Part shown: positions 10,543-19,182 of the stretch, piece by piece
Numbering within the stretch: the stretch's first letter is position 1
Layout: each line of letters begins with the position of its first letter
Source: Alphaproteobacteria bacterium MedPE-SWcel
GTDB taxonomy: Bacteria; Pseudomonadota; Alphaproteobacteria; Rhodobacterales; Rhodobacteraceae
Length of the DNA: 64,000 nt
Reading direction: 5' to 3'
NCBI GenBank assembly: GCA_001874255.1
Contig: MPDC01000004.1
Location: 113,418-177,417 of the forward strand
Made by a program: the position numbers and the translations under genes
Notes under the pieces: model-generated
Told to the model about the DNA's origin: nothing
Database searches by the model: none
Seen by the model: only the letters and a program-made list of their open reading frames with translations

Positions 10543-11720
10543 CGGGCGTCTTTCTGATCCTGAACGCAGGCTCCTCCAGCCTGAAGTTCGCGGTCCACGA
10601 GGCCCGCGCCCCCTCGGCGCCGCCATTGCTGCGCGGCAAGATTTCAGGGCTCGGCACAAGGCCGGTCTTTTCGGCGCAAGACCGCACCGGAGCGGATATC
10701 GACGCGGGCGCCCTGACCGCGCTGGAGCCGCACGCGCGCCATGAGACCTTGATTGCAGACCTGTTGCCCTGGCTGGCCTGCGCGACGCGGGATCGGCCGC
10801 TGCTGGCGGTCGGGCACCGGGTTGTCCATGGCGGCCGGCTGTTTGAGGCTCCGGTGCTGATATCGCCGGATGTCCTGCGTCAGCTTGAGACTCTGGCGCC
10901 GTTGGCGCCGCTGCATCAGCCGCATAATCTGGCCGCGATCCATGCGGTCACGACGTGGCGGCCCGAGATCCCGCAGGTTGCCTGTTTCGACACCAGCTTC
11001 CACCGCAGTCAGGCCCGGTTGGCAGAGCTGTTTGCCCTGCCCCGCGACCTCACGGAGGAGGGCGTGCTGCGCTATGGGTTTCATGGCCTGTCCTATGAGT
11101 ATATTGCCAGCATCCTGCCGGATCACCTCGGGGAGCGCGCGTCCGGGCGGGTGCTGGTGGCGCATCTGGGCAACGGATCGAGCATCTGCGCCCTCAAGGG
11201 CCGGAAGAGCGCCGCCACCAGCATGGGGTTTACCGCCCTTGACGGTCTGATGATGGGGTGCCGGTGCGGGACGCTCGACCCCGGTGTCATTCTCTATCTG
11301 ATGCAGGCCAGGGGCATGGCCGCCGCGGACATCGAAAAGCTGCTCTATACGCAATCCGGCCTACTGGGGGTGTCGGGCATCAGCAACGACATGCAAGTTC
11401 TGCAAGCCAGCGACGACCCCCACGCCAAGGAGGCCATCGACCTCTATTGCTATCGCGCGGCCTGCAGCCTCGCGGGGCTTCTGCCATCCGTTGGCGGGCT
11501 CGACGCGATCGTGTTCACGGCTGGCATCGGGGAGAAGTCGGCCCTCGTGCGTCGGCTCATCTGCGGTCATTTGTCCTGGCTCGGCGTTGCGCTGGATGAG
11601 ACGGCCAATGCCCGCAACGCGACCTCCGTCAGTGCCGCAGGGTCAAAGGTCCCCGTGCTGGTGCTGCCCACCAACGAGGAGGCCATCGTGGCCCGCGCCT
11701 GCGACAGCCTCCTGTTGTAG
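10539..11720 (+). CDS. ackA: Acetate/propionate kinase
   Basis: A 393-residue ASKHA-fold kinase with the N-terminal signature LNAGSSSLKFAV, HRVVHGG, the phosphate loop HLGNGSSICAL and FTAGIGEKSALVR near the C-terminus. It transfers phosphate from acetyl-phosphate (or another acyl-phosphate) to ADP, giving ATP by substrate-level phosphorylation. Start ATG overlaps the Pta stop by four bases, so the two steps are translationally coupled. Confidence 0.93.
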   Translation: MTGVFLILNAGSSSLKFAVHEARAPSAPPLLRGKISGLGTRPVFSAQDRTGADIDAGALTALEPHARHETLIADLLPWLACATRDRPLLAVGHRVVHGGRLFEAPVLISPDVLRQLETLAPLAPLHQPHNLAAIHAVTTWRPEIPQVACFDTSFHRSQARLAELFALPRDLTEEGVLRYGFHGLSYEYIASILPDHLGERASGRVLVAHLGNGSSICALKGRKSAATSMGFTALDGLMMGCRCGTLDPGVILYLMQARGMAAADIEKLLYTQSGLLGVSGISNDMQVLQASDDPHAKEAIDLYCYRAACSLAGLLPSVGGLDAIVFTAGIGEKSALVRRLICGHLSWLGVALDETANARNATSVSAAGSKVPVLVLPTNEEAIVARACDSLLL

Positions 11721-11766
11721 GTGGCGACCCGGCCGTCACAGCCGCGTATCGGAAACATGGCGCCAA

Positions 11767-11780
11767 TTGATACACGTCAA
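11767..11780. promoter_or_regulatory. FNR-type box 1 upstream of the phasin-like gene
   Basis: TTGATACACGTCAA fits TTGA-N6-TCAA. Its centre (11773.5) would place a class II start near 11815, with GCTAGG at 11801 as a possible -10 element, giving a short leader before ATG 11843. Confidence 0.65.
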
Positions 11781-11806
11781 TGAGCCACCGCCGATCCGGT
11801 GCTAGG

Positions 11807-11820
11807 TTGACCCGTGTCAA
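11807..11820. promoter_or_regulatory. FNR-type box 2 overlapping the predicted phasin transcription start
   Basis: TTGACCCGTGTCAA is a perfect TTGAC-N4-GTCAA palindrome exactly 40 bases downstream of box 1. It is too close to ATG 11843 to activate that gene and covers the start predicted from box 1, so it may act as a brake or as a site for a second Crp/Fnr-family protein. Confidence 0.55.
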
Positions 11821-11842
11821 TCAATCCCGAAAGGAACCCGTC

Positions 11843-12142
11843 ATGCCCAAGACCAAGGAGACCTCTGAGGAGGCCGGAATCGAGTCGATCGCAAGCTTTG
11901 GAACGGATTGGTTTGAGGCCATGGCCGAAATCGGCAGTGAGATGATGAATTTCACGGCCGAGCGGATAAAGCAGGATCTGGAAACCCAGCACGAACTTCT
12001 GAGTGCAAAAGGGCTCGCCGATATTCAGAGAATCCAATTGCAGTTCTTCCAGAAAGCCATCAACGACTACGCGGAAGAGACGGCCAAGCTGCTGGAGATG
12101 AGCAAATCGCGCCCCCCCAACCACTCCAGCGTCCCGCTATAG
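11843..12142 (+). CDS. Phasin-like small protein
   Basis: A 99-residue, mostly helical, charged protein with no signal or membrane segment. The segment IASFGTDWFEAMAEIGSEMM followed by amphipathic helices (LETQHELLSAKGLADIQRIQ, FFQKAINDYAEETAKLLEM) matches the phasin pattern of granule-surface proteins. Its place at the end of the PHA module supports that. Start ATG 11843 follows GAAAGGAA. It has its own promoter region with two FNR-type boxes. Sequence identity to known phasins is low, so the role is an inference. Confidence 0.72.
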   Translation: MPKTKETSEEAGIESIASFGTDWFEAMAEIGSEMMNFTAERIKQDLETQHELLSAKGLADIQRIQLQFFQKAINDYAEETAKLLEMSKSRPPNHSSVPL

Positions 12143-12200
12143 CGCAGCAGGCGACCGCGCCGGACCGGCAATGCAGGCGCCAGGGATCAGGCGGCGCAGC

Positions 12201-12215
12201 GGACCGGGGCGGTCC
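12201..12215. terminator. Small hairpin between convergent phasin and LysR genes
   Basis: GGACC-GGGGC-GGTCC forms a five-pair stem in the 88-base gap between two convergent genes. There is no T-run, so terminator function is only a guess. Confidence 0.25.
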
Positions 12216-12230
12216 TCGTCTTCGGGTGGA

Positions 12231-13142
12231 TCACAGTGACCCCGCTTTGGCCACATCCCAGATCTTTTGCATGAGCGAAGAGCCGGAGACGGGCTTGCGG
12301 ACCAACACGACGTCCAGCTCAAGCACCGGGGTGTTTTCGGTCAGGATCTGCAGCGTCTCTCGCTGCAACTCATCGCGGATCACGCTTCTGGGCAGCCAGC
12401 CGATCCCCTGCCCGACAAGGATCATTTTCTTGACCGCCTCTGACATGGAGTTTTCGAACACCGTGTGAAATCCGATATGGTTCGTGTGGTAATGCGTCGT
12501 CAGGATGTCCTGCATCTTGCCCAGAAAACACCCCGGTGAGTAGGACACCAGCGGGAGCGTCTCGCCATCTGTCAGCCGGTGCAGGGCCTGGCCCATACGA
12601 TCCGCGATTTCCGGGCTTGCAACCAATAAAAGCGGATCCTGCATGAGCGTCAGGGTCTCAAACTGTCCGGAGTTCAGATATTGCGGCCCAAGGATGTGGG
12701 AATAGCAAATTGCCAGCTCGCTGCGCCCGAGCGAGAGGCTTTCGATGCAGTCGTAATAATCGGTCGCATTCATCCGGGTGGTGAACGGGCCAACCGCCTC
12801 TTCGAGCTGCCGGGCGTATGTGGGATATATGCTGAGTGCTATGGAATGCAGCGCGCTGACGCTTAATGTATCAGCGCCCGGGCTGAAGAGATCGCGGCAC
12901 TCATCGCGCAGACGATACATATCCTGAGACAAGCTGCGTGCATTTTCCAACACGATTTCACCCGCAGGAGTGAGTTTCACCGGATAGGTGCTGCGATCGA
13001 TGAGTTGCGTTCCGATCCAGTTTTCCAACGCCTTAATGCGGCGGCTGAACGCCGGTTGGGTGATATGGCGCGCCGCAGCCGCGACCGAGAAGTTGCGCGT
13101 CGCATCAAGCTCTATCAGGTCTTCAAGCCATGTGATCTCCAT
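12231..13142 (-). CDS. LysR-family transcriptional regulator (HypT/YjiE-like)
   Basis: A 303-residue LysR protein: N-terminal winged HTH (RNFSVAAAARHITQPAFSRR) then a ligand domain. The opening and the late segment ENSMSEAVKKMILVGQGIGW resemble, from memory, E. coli YjiE/HypT and its relatives. It is divergent from the ABC transporter genes with a 111-base shared promoter gap, so it most likely controls them. The inducer cannot be told from sequence; a D-amino acid or amino acid is plausible from the neighbours. Confidence 0.85.
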   Translation of the reverse strand: MEITWLEDLIELDATRNFSVAAAARHITQPAFSRRIKALENWIGTQLIDRSTYPVKLTPAGEIVLENARSLSQDMYRLRDECRDLFSPGADTLSVSALHSIALSIYPTYARQLEEAVGPFTTRMNATDYYDCIESLSLGRSELAICYSHILGPQYLNSGQFETLTLMQDPLLLVASPEIADRMGQALHRLTDGETLPLVSYSPGCFLGKMQDILTTHYHTNHIGFHTVFENSMSEAVKKMILVGQGIGWLPRSVIRDELQRETLQILTENTPVLELDVVLVRKPVSGSSLMQKIWDVAKAGSL

Positions 13143-13253
13143 GCCTCATGCCTTTTTTGCATAACCCATCATTATTCAGCATTAGATCACTTCCCGGATT
13201 CCTGCCAGCCTTTCGAGGCAAGTTAATAAAAAGCTGCCCAACAGGAGATCCGC

Positions 13254-14087
13254 ATGAAAACCTTTACAACATTGTTGACAACAGTTGCCGTCATCGCCTC
13301 GTCCACGAGCAGCGCATTTGCGGCTTGTACGAACGAGACCTGGAACAAGATCAGCGAACGGGGCAAGATTGTTGTCGGCGTCAAGGCTGACACCAAGCCC
13401 TGGGGCTTTCTGGACAGCAGCGGTGCGCTGGTGGGCATGGAAGCCGACATGGCGGCCGATGTCGCTGCAACCCTCGGAGTGGAGCTGGAACTGGTTGGCG
13501 TCCAGTCTTCCAACCGCATGCAGTTTCTGGAGCAGGGCAAGATCGACCTGATGATCGCCACCATGTCCGACCGGGCCGACCGCCGCGCGATTGTCGGCGT
13601 TGTGCAGCCGAATTACTATACGTCCGGCACCAACATCATGGCGCCAAAGGCCCTGGGCATCACCGATTGGTCTGATCTCGCGGGCAAGCCAGTTTGCGGC
13701 AAGCAAGGCGCGTTCTACAACAAGATCGTGGAAGAGCGCCACGGCGCAAGTGTGATCGCCTTTACCGGCAACGCCGAAGCCAAACAGGCCCTGCGCGACA
13801 AGAAATGTGTGGCCTGGGTCTATGACGACAGCTCGATCGCTGCGGATCTGGCATCCGGCGAATACGAAGACTACGAAATGCCGCTGAAGACCGAGGATGA
13901 CAACCCCTGGGGCCTGGCCGTGCCCTTGGGCGAGGAAAACTGCGTCTTCGGCCGCTTCATGGCGGGCATGCAATACGATTGGCTGCAGTCCGGGGCGCTG
14001 CTTGATCTCGAAGCGAAATGGGGCATCCAGAAAAGCGCCTTTCTCGAGGCCCAGCAGGACCGGTTCAAGGACTGGTTGGCGGAATAA
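13254..14087 (+). CDS. Polar amino acid ABC transporter, periplasmic binding protein
   Basis: A 277-residue family 3 solute-binding protein with a signal peptide ending near SSAFA (residue 23). The mature part has the typical GKIVVGVKADTKPWGF and VGMEADMAADVAATLGV segments. It delivers amino acids to the permeases encoded next. AGGAG lies just before ATG 13254. A strong hairpin follows the stop, as for the other two binding-protein genes in this window. Substrate is unknown; the aminotransferase at the end of the operon suggests a D- or branched amino acid. Confidence 0.9.
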   Translation: MKTFTTLLTTVAVIASSTSSAFAACTNETWNKISERGKIVVGVKADTKPWGFLDSSGALVGMEADMAADVAATLGVELELVGVQSSNRMQFLEQGKIDLMIATMSDRADRRAIVGVVQPNYYTSGTNIMAPKALGITDWSDLAGKPVCGKQGAFYNKIVEERHGASVIAFTGNAEAKQALRDKKCVAWVYDDSSIAADLASGEYEDYEMPLKTEDDNPWGLAVPLGEENCVFGRFMAGMQYDWLQSGALLDLEAKWGIQKSAFLEAQQDRFKDWLAE

Positions 14088-14112
14088 CCGAAGCTGCGTT
14101 TGAGGGTGCTGC

Positions 14113-14147
14113 CTGCGGGCGGCCCCCTCCTCCTCTCACGCCCGCAG
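14113..14147 (+). promoter_or_regulatory. Intercistronic hairpin after the amino acid binding-protein gene
   Basis: CTGCGGGCG at 14113 pairs perfectly with CGCCCGCAG at 14139 across a 17-base loop. It has no T-run and lies between the binding protein and the first permease, where such structures protect the upstream mRNA and reduce downstream expression. Confidence 0.6.
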
Positions 14148-14156
14148 AGGTTTGCC

Positions 14157-14921
14157 ATGATCGAGACCGTTCAAGACTTCTTCCGCACGCTCGCGGAGAC
14201 CCACCCGAAGTGGAATTTCATCTTCTTTCACGACCCCTCCCAATGGGAGCGCGTGATCAGCGGGTTCTACGTGACCCTGCAGCTGTCAGTCGTCTGCGTG
14301 ATCCTGAGTGTGGTCATCGGCATCATCGGCGCCTGGGCACAGGGCTCGCCCTCGCGGATTATCCGCTGGGTCGTGCAGGGCTATATACAGTTCTTTCGCA
14401 ACACCCCGCCGCTGATCCAGCTGCTGTTCTTTTACTTCGCCCTCGGGCAGTTCACGCCAACGGTCACCGGGCCGGATGGCTGGACGGAGCAACCCATCAT
14501 CTCCAATATCGGCTGGGCGATCATCTCGTTGTCGTTCTTTGCCGGGGCCTTCAACGTCGAGATTTTCCGCTCCGGCATCGAAGCCGTTCCCAATTCCACG
14601 CTCGAGGCGGCTGAATCGCTGGGTTTCACGCGGGCACAGACCTACGCCAATGTCACCTTCCCGCTGGCATTGCGCGTCAGCCTGCCTGCGCTCAACAACA
14701 ACCTGATCAATCTGGTCAAGACGACAACGCAGGCCATCGCCATCGCGGTGCCCGAGCTGCTCTATGAAATGGTGTCGATCTGGAATGACTACGCCTCGGC
14801 ACAGAACGCCGCCATGACCGTGCTGTTCTTCACCTATATCGCCTTGGTCGGCATTCTGGCGTTTGGCATGAACCGCTGGGAGGCCAGGCTTCATGTGCCG
14901 GGCTTTGGAAAGACAAGCTGA
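14157..14921 (+). CDS. Amino acid ABC transporter permease 1
   Basis: A 254-residue HisMQ-type permease with several membrane helices and the EAA-loop region EAAESLGFTRAQTYANVTFP that contacts the ATPase. ATG 14157 (MIETVQDFFRTL) is used; an in-frame upstream ATG at 14100 lies inside the hairpin and lacks family sequence. Its stop overlaps the next ATG as ATGA-type TGATG, so the two permeases are coupled and probably form a heterodimer. Confidence 0.9.
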   Translation: MIETVQDFFRTLAETHPKWNFIFFHDPSQWERVISGFYVTLQLSVVCVILSVVIGIIGAWAQGSPSRIIRWVVQGYIQFFRNTPPLIQLLFFYFALGQFTPTVTGPDGWTEQPIISNIGWAIISLSFFAGAFNVEIFRSGIEAVPNSTLEAAESLGFTRAQTYANVTFPLALRVSLPALNNNLINLVKTTTQAIAIAVPELLYEMVSIWNDYASAQNAAMTVLFFTYIALVGILAFGMNRWEARLHVPGFGKTS

Positions 14922-15790
14922 TGACGCATCCCTTCTCCGCCACCACCGACCTGCCGGTCATTCTGCAGCCCACATACCGCGGCCCCGATGCGCTTGGCTA
15001 TTCGCGATGGCTGGCTTCAATGCCGGTCTGGACGCTGCCTGCAATGGCGGTTCTGGTTTTGCTGTGGCCCACGATCGTGCAGGCGCAAACGGTCTATTCG
15101 ACCGAAAAGATCATGGGGATCATGGTCAAATGGCTGCCCTTGCTGCTGACCAAGGGCTTTGCCATGAATGTCGTCATCAGCTTTTTCACCATGCTTGTGG
15201 GGACCATCGCGGGGCTGCTCCTCGGTATTGGCCGCGTGTCGGACAACCGATATATCCGCCGTCTTTCCTGGCTGGTGGTGCAGCTGTTTCGCAATTCGCC
15301 CTGGCTGGTGCTGCTGTTCATCGTGATGCTGACCCTGCCGTTCGAGATCCGGATCGCGGGCACCTATTTTGCGGTGCCGGACTGGATGAAGGCGGTCTTT
15401 GGTCTCAGCCTGCCGATCATGGCCAATATTGCCGAAATCGTCCGCGGCGCGATCCAGTCGGTGCCCTCTGCGCAATGGGAAGCGGCCGAAAGCCTGGCCT
15501 TCACCCGGCGCCAGATCCTGTGGCAGATCATCTTGCCGCAGTGTTTCAAACGGATGATCCCGCCATGGATGAACTGGTACGCGATCATGACAATGGCGAC
15601 GCCACTTGTGTCGCTGCTGGGGGTCACGGAACTGGTGACGTTGTCGCGTCAGGCGATGGAGGCGGAAGGCAACAACCCGTCGCTGCTGGTGCCGTTCTAC
15701 GGCTTCGCCCTGATCATCTTCTTCGCATATTGCTACCCGATCGCGCGTCTCACCATGCGGTTGGAAAAGAAATTCGCTGTAAAGGGGTAA
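14921..15790 (+). CDS. Amino acid ABC transporter permease 2
   Basis: A 289-residue HisMQ-type permease with the coupling segment EAAESLAFTRRQILWQIILP. An N-terminal extension of about 50 residues precedes the first predicted conserved helices. It begins on the last base of the previous stop codon and is followed five bases later by the ATPase gene. Confidence 0.9.
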   Translation: MTHPFSATTDLPVILQPTYRGPDALGYSRWLASMPVWTLPAMAVLVLLWPTIVQAQTVYSTEKIMGIMVKWLPLLLTKGFAMNVVISFFTMLVGTIAGLLLGIGRVSDNRYIRRLSWLVVQLFRNSPWLVLLFIVMLTLPFEIRIAGTYFAVPDWMKAVFGLSLPIMANIAEIVRGAIQSVPSAQWEAAESLAFTRRQILWQIILPQCFKRMIPPWMNWYAIMTMATPLVSLLGVTELVTLSRQAMEAEGNNPSLLVPFYGFALIIFFAYCYPIARLTMRLEKKFAVKG

Positions 15791-15795
15791 CGCGC

Positions 15796-16551
15796 GTGTC
15801 TGAGCAAAGATGGACCGACCAACAGCCTATCGTGTCAATCAAGGACGTTCATAAATCCTTTGGGAAACTCGAAGTCCTGAAAGGCGTTTCAATGGACATC
15901 ATGAAGGGAGAGGTGATCTGCATCATTGGCCCTTCGGGATCGGGAAAATCGACCCTGATCCGCTGCATCAACGCCTTGAACGATGTGCAGAGCGGCTCGA
16001 TCACGCTTGAGGGCTACAATGTGCATGACCCCAGACTGAACAAGCTCGAGCTGCGGCGCAAAGTCGGGATGGTGTTTCAGCAATACAATCTTTTCCCGCA
16101 TAAGACCGCGCTGGAAAACGTAATGATGGCGCCTCTCAAGGTGCTCAGGGAACCCCGGGCGGAGGTCGAAACCCGCGCCCGGGCCCTGATCCGCAAGGTG
16201 CGCCTTGAGGGCAAGGAAGACGCCTACCCCGGTGAGCTCTCGGGGGGGCAACAACAAAGGGTTGCCATTGCCCGGTCCCTGGCGATGAACCCCAATGTGA
16301 TGCTGTTTGATGAGGTCACCGCCGCGCTCGACCCGGAAACGGTGAAAGAAGTCTTGCTGACGATCAAGGAGCTGGCCGCCGACGGAATGACCTGCATCCT
16401 TGTCACCCACGAGATGGGCTTTGCGCGCGAAGTGGCGGACCACATCTATTTTACGGACAAGGGTGTCATCGTTGAACACGGTGCGCCGGAGACGTTTTTT
16501 GCCAATGCTTCCGATCCGCGCACCCGGAAATTTCTCGGTCAAATTCTGTAG
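15796..16551 (+). CDS. Amino acid ABC transporter ATP-binding protein
   Basis: A 251-residue ATPase with all canonical motifs: Walker A GPSGSGKST, Q-loop FQQYNLFPH, signature LSGGQQQRVAIARSL, Walker B VMLFDE and H-loop THEMGFAREV. The start is GTG 15796 (VSEQRWTDQQ), with AAAGGGG nine bases upstream overlapping the end of the permease gene. No upstream ATG gives a sensible N-terminus. Confidence 0.93.
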   Translation: MSEQRWTDQQPIVSIKDVHKSFGKLEVLKGVSMDIMKGEVICIIGPSGSGKSTLIRCINALNDVQSGSITLEGYNVHDPRLNKLELRRKVGMVFQQYNLFPHKTALENVMMAPLKVLREPRAEVETRARALIRKVRLEGKEDAYPGELSGGQQQRVAIARSLAMNPNVMLFDEVTAALDPETVKEVLLTIKELAADGMTCILVTHEMGFAREVADHIYFTDKGVIVEHGAPETFFANASDPRTRKFLGQIL

Positions 16552-16570
16552 GTCAGCGAAGGAGAACCCG

Positions 16571-17425
16571 ATGCGTACAGTCTATGTGAATGGCGTCTAT
16601 ACATCCGAAGATCAGGCGCAGATTTCCATATTCGACCGTGGCTTCCTGTTCGGGGATGCGGTGTATGAAGTGACGGCCGTCATGAACGGAATGCTGGTCG
16701 ATTTTGAGGCGCATATGGACCGACTGGAGCGGTCCATGGCGGAGTTGGACATGGTCAGGGGATTTGAGCGCCCGGCGCTGCTGACGATCCACAAGACGCT
16801 GATCAAAAACAACAACCTGCAAGAGGGGCTGGTCTATCTGCAAGTGACACGCGGCGCTGCCGATCGCGATTTCGATTTTTCGGAGATGGATGCGGCCCCC
16901 GGTCTGGTGTTGTTCACCCAGGCCAAGGCGCTGGACGCCAACCCGCTGGCGGCACGCGGGCAGAAGATCATTCTGGCCGATGATCTCAGGTGGGGGCGAT
17001 CCGATATCAAGACGGTGCAGTTGCTCTATGCATCGCTGATGAAGACGCGCGCGAAACGTCAAGGTGCGGACGATGTGTGGCTGTGCCGCGATGGCAAGAT
17101 CACGGAAGGGTCTTCGAACAATGCCTATATCGTCACCCATCGCAACGAGATCATCACGCGCGAGCTTTCGACGGATATTCTGCATGGGATCACCCGCGCG
17201 TCGGTTCTGAGACTTGCGGAGTTGCACCAGCTGAAGATAATCGAGCGTGCCTTTTCGGTGGAGGAGCTGAGAAACGCCAAAGAGGCGTTTTCCACCTCGG
17301 CGTCGGGCTTCGTCAATCCGGTTGTCAATGTGGACGGCGCCGTCATCGGGGATGGGCAACCCGGCCATATTGCAAGCGCTTTGCGGAGCAGCTACGTCGC
17401 CGCCAGCGAGGCCGCCGCAGTCTGA
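16571..17425 (+). CDS. Class IV aminotransferase, D-amino acid aminotransferase-like
   Basis: A 284-residue PLP fold-type IV enzyme. FDRGFLFGDAVYEV and RWGRSDIKTVQLL (PLP lysine in DIK) are typical of D-alanine aminotransferase, and EGSSNNAYIV binds the phosphate. Such enzymes move amino groups between D-amino acids and 2-oxoglutarate or pyruvate. Lying 19 bases after the ATPase gene, it probably breaks down what the ABC importer brings in. A branched-chain aminotransferase role is the main alternative. Confidence 0.85.
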   Translation: MRTVYVNGVYTSEDQAQISIFDRGFLFGDAVYEVTAVMNGMLVDFEAHMDRLERSMAELDMVRGFERPALLTIHKTLIKNNNLQEGLVYLQVTRGAADRDFDFSEMDAAPGLVLFTQAKALDANPLAARGQKIILADDLRWGRSDIKTVQLLYASLMKTRAKRQGADDVWLCRDGKITEGSSNNAYIVTHRNEIITRELSTDILHGITRASVLRLAELHQLKIIERAFSVEELRNAKEAFSTSASGFVNPVVNVDGAVIGDGQPGHIASALRSSYVAASEAAAV

Positions 17426-17454
17426 CGGCCCGCAAAGGGAGTGCGGACCGATCG

Positions 17455-17532
17455 GTAGGCGCAGTCGTTGGCACAGTGGTAGGCACAGTGGCCGTGGTAG
17501 GGAAACTGGCCGCGGTAGGCAGATTGGCCGGG
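17455..17532. repeat. 18-bp tandem repeat between convergent genes
   Basis: Three units at 17479, 17497 and 17515 have consensus GGTAGGVARAYTGGCCGB, preceded by a diverged partial copy from 17455. The array occupies most of the gap between the aminotransferase and sugar dehydrogenase genes, which face each other. Confidence 0.8.
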
Positions 17533-17558
17533 CCTGCCCCCGGCGTGGCCAGAGGCGC

Positions 17559-18851
17559 CTATCGCGCCGCCGAAACGCGCCAGATGATATCGCCGACATC
17601 ATCCGCCATCAGCAGGGATTTCCGGTCCGGCCCCAGGGTCACGCCGACCGGGCGGCCATAGGCCAGCTTCTCGTCTTCGGACAAAAAGCCCGACAGGATA
17701 TCCCGCGCCGGGCCACTGGGGGCACCGTCCTGAAAGGGTACAAAGATCAGCTTGTAGCCGCTCAGTTTCGAGCGGTTCCAGGAGCCGTGCTGCCCGATGA
17801 CCATACCCGCACCAAAGCCCGGCAGCGTGCCTTCGGGCATCCAGCAAAGGCCCAGCGAGGCCGTGTGGCCGCCAAGGGCGAAATCGGGCGTGATCGCCTT
17901 GGCGACCATGTCCGGATCCTGCGGCACCCGGTCGTCCACGGTCTGTCCCCAGTAGCAATAGGGCCAGCCGTAAAAGCCGCCGTCCTCGACGGACGTCAGA
18001 TAGTCCGGCGGGGTTTCATCGCCGAGGCCGTCGCGTTCGTTGACAACGGTCCAGAGTTTGCCCGTCACCGGCTCCCAGGCCATGCCGACCGCGTTGCGCA
18101 GGCCGGAGGCAAAGATACGCGCCTGACCGGAGGCCACATCCAGCTCCCAGATCGCGGCGCGGCCCTCCTCGACCTCCAGGCCCTGATCGCCAATATTCGA
18201 CAGCGACCCGACGCCGGCGTAGATTTTGCTGCCATCGGGCGAGACCAGCAGGCTCCGGGTCCAATGGCCATGTGGTTTGAAGTCCACCAGGGTCTCGCCG
18301 CTGCCGGACAGCGCGATGTCACCCGGCGCGTAGTCGAAGACTTTGATGCCGTCGGTATTGCCGAGGTAGAACCTGTTTCCCACCAGCGCCATGCCGAAGG
18401 GCTGGTTCTGGTTCTCCACGAAGACCTCGCGGATCTCGGCCGTGCCATCGCCGTCGGCGTCGCGCCATAGCGTGACCCGGTTGGCGCTTTTGCCGATCGC
18501 CTTGACCCGGCGCATTGTGGCCTGTGCGGCGTGATCCATCAATGTCTTCGGCGGCCCGGGCTGTTCCTTTGATTCCGCCACCAGAACGTCGCCATTGGGA
18601 AGAACCTCGATCCAGCGGGGATGGTCGAGACCGGAGGCGAATGCGTTCACCGCCAATCCCGGCGCGCAGGTGGGCAGGCGACCGTCCTGCCAGCCCTCGG
18701 CGGCGGGCATCTTCAGGGTCATGATCCCCTGCTTGCGCGCGGCCGGGATCTCGGGGGCGGCTCCGAACGCCTGATGGGACGGCGATCCCATACGCCGCAC
18801 GAATGCGACGGTTCCGCCGACCAAGGCCGTTGCTTTGGCGATGAATTCCAT
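17559..18851 (-). CDS. PQQ-dependent sugar dehydrogenase, sorbosone dehydrogenase-like
   Basis: A 430-residue protein with an N-terminal hydrophobic stretch (about residues 4-16) and a six-bladed propeller that matches the glucose/sorbosone dehydrogenase family. Visible features include ASGLDHPRWIEVLPNGDVLV, the VNERDGLGDETPPDYL loop and the C-terminal HGSWNRSKLSGYKL. It likely oxidises an aldose or a related sugar in the periplasm using PQQ. ATG 18851 follows AGAGGTGG; the frame remains open for another 348 bases through tandem repeats that are not coding. Confidence 0.82.
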   Translation of the reverse strand: MEFIAKATALVGGTVAFVRRMGSPSHQAFGAAPEIPAARKQGIMTLKMPAAEGWQDGRLPTCAPGLAVNAFASGLDHPRWIEVLPNGDVLVAESKEQPGPPKTLMDHAAQATMRRVKAIGKSANRVTLWRDADGDGTAEIREVFVENQNQPFGMALVGNRFYLGNTDGIKVFDYAPGDIALSGSGETLVDFKPHGHWTRSLLVSPDGSKIYAGVGSLSNIGDQGLEVEEGRAAIWELDVASGQARIFASGLRNAVGMAWEPVTGKLWTVVNERDGLGDETPPDYLTSVEDGGFYGWPYCYWGQTVDDRVPQDPDMVAKAITPDFALGGHTASLGLCWMPEGTLPGFGAGMVIGQHGSWNRSKLSGYKLIFVPFQDGAPSGPARDILSGFLSEDEKLAYGRPVGVTLGPDRKSLLMADDVGDIIWRVSAAR

Positions 18852-18969
18852 TTTGCCACCTCTCTGTTGCGCCGTCATCCTATCGGAAAAGACAGGCCTG
18901 CGACAACTCCCTCCTGCCGGTAGCCCGAGGGGGCGCACCTCATCCTCAGCGGGCGACAGGGAGACCCGC

Positions 18970-19033
18970 GCAGCTCCGTGCGCGGGTGTCGCATTTCTGG
19001 GGCAGCTCCGTGCGCGGGTGTCGCATTTCTGGG
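18970..19033. repeat. Perfect two-copy 32-bp tandem repeat
   Basis: Identical 32-bp units at 18970 and 19002 (core CCGTGCGCGGGTGTCGCATT) are followed by a degraded partial third copy to about 19050. Identity of the copies implies recent duplication. Confidence 0.92.
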
Positions 19034-19131
19034 CCAGGTCCGTGCGCGGCCAAAGGCAAAAGCGCGCCTTGAGAAACGTGGCGGGGGGCGCCCTTCGGCA
19101 CCCCCCTATGCAGATGATCCTCTGCTCCTTT

Positions 19132-19182
19132 TGATCCAGTGTCTGGCCTGATCCAGTGTCGGGCCTGATCCAGTGTCCGGCG
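19132..19182. repeat. Three-copy 17-bp tandem repeat
   Basis: Units TGATCCAGTGTCNGGCC start at 19132, 19149 and 19166 and differ at one central base plus the last base of copy three. They end 59 bases before the stop of the TRAP permease gene. Confidence 0.92.
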
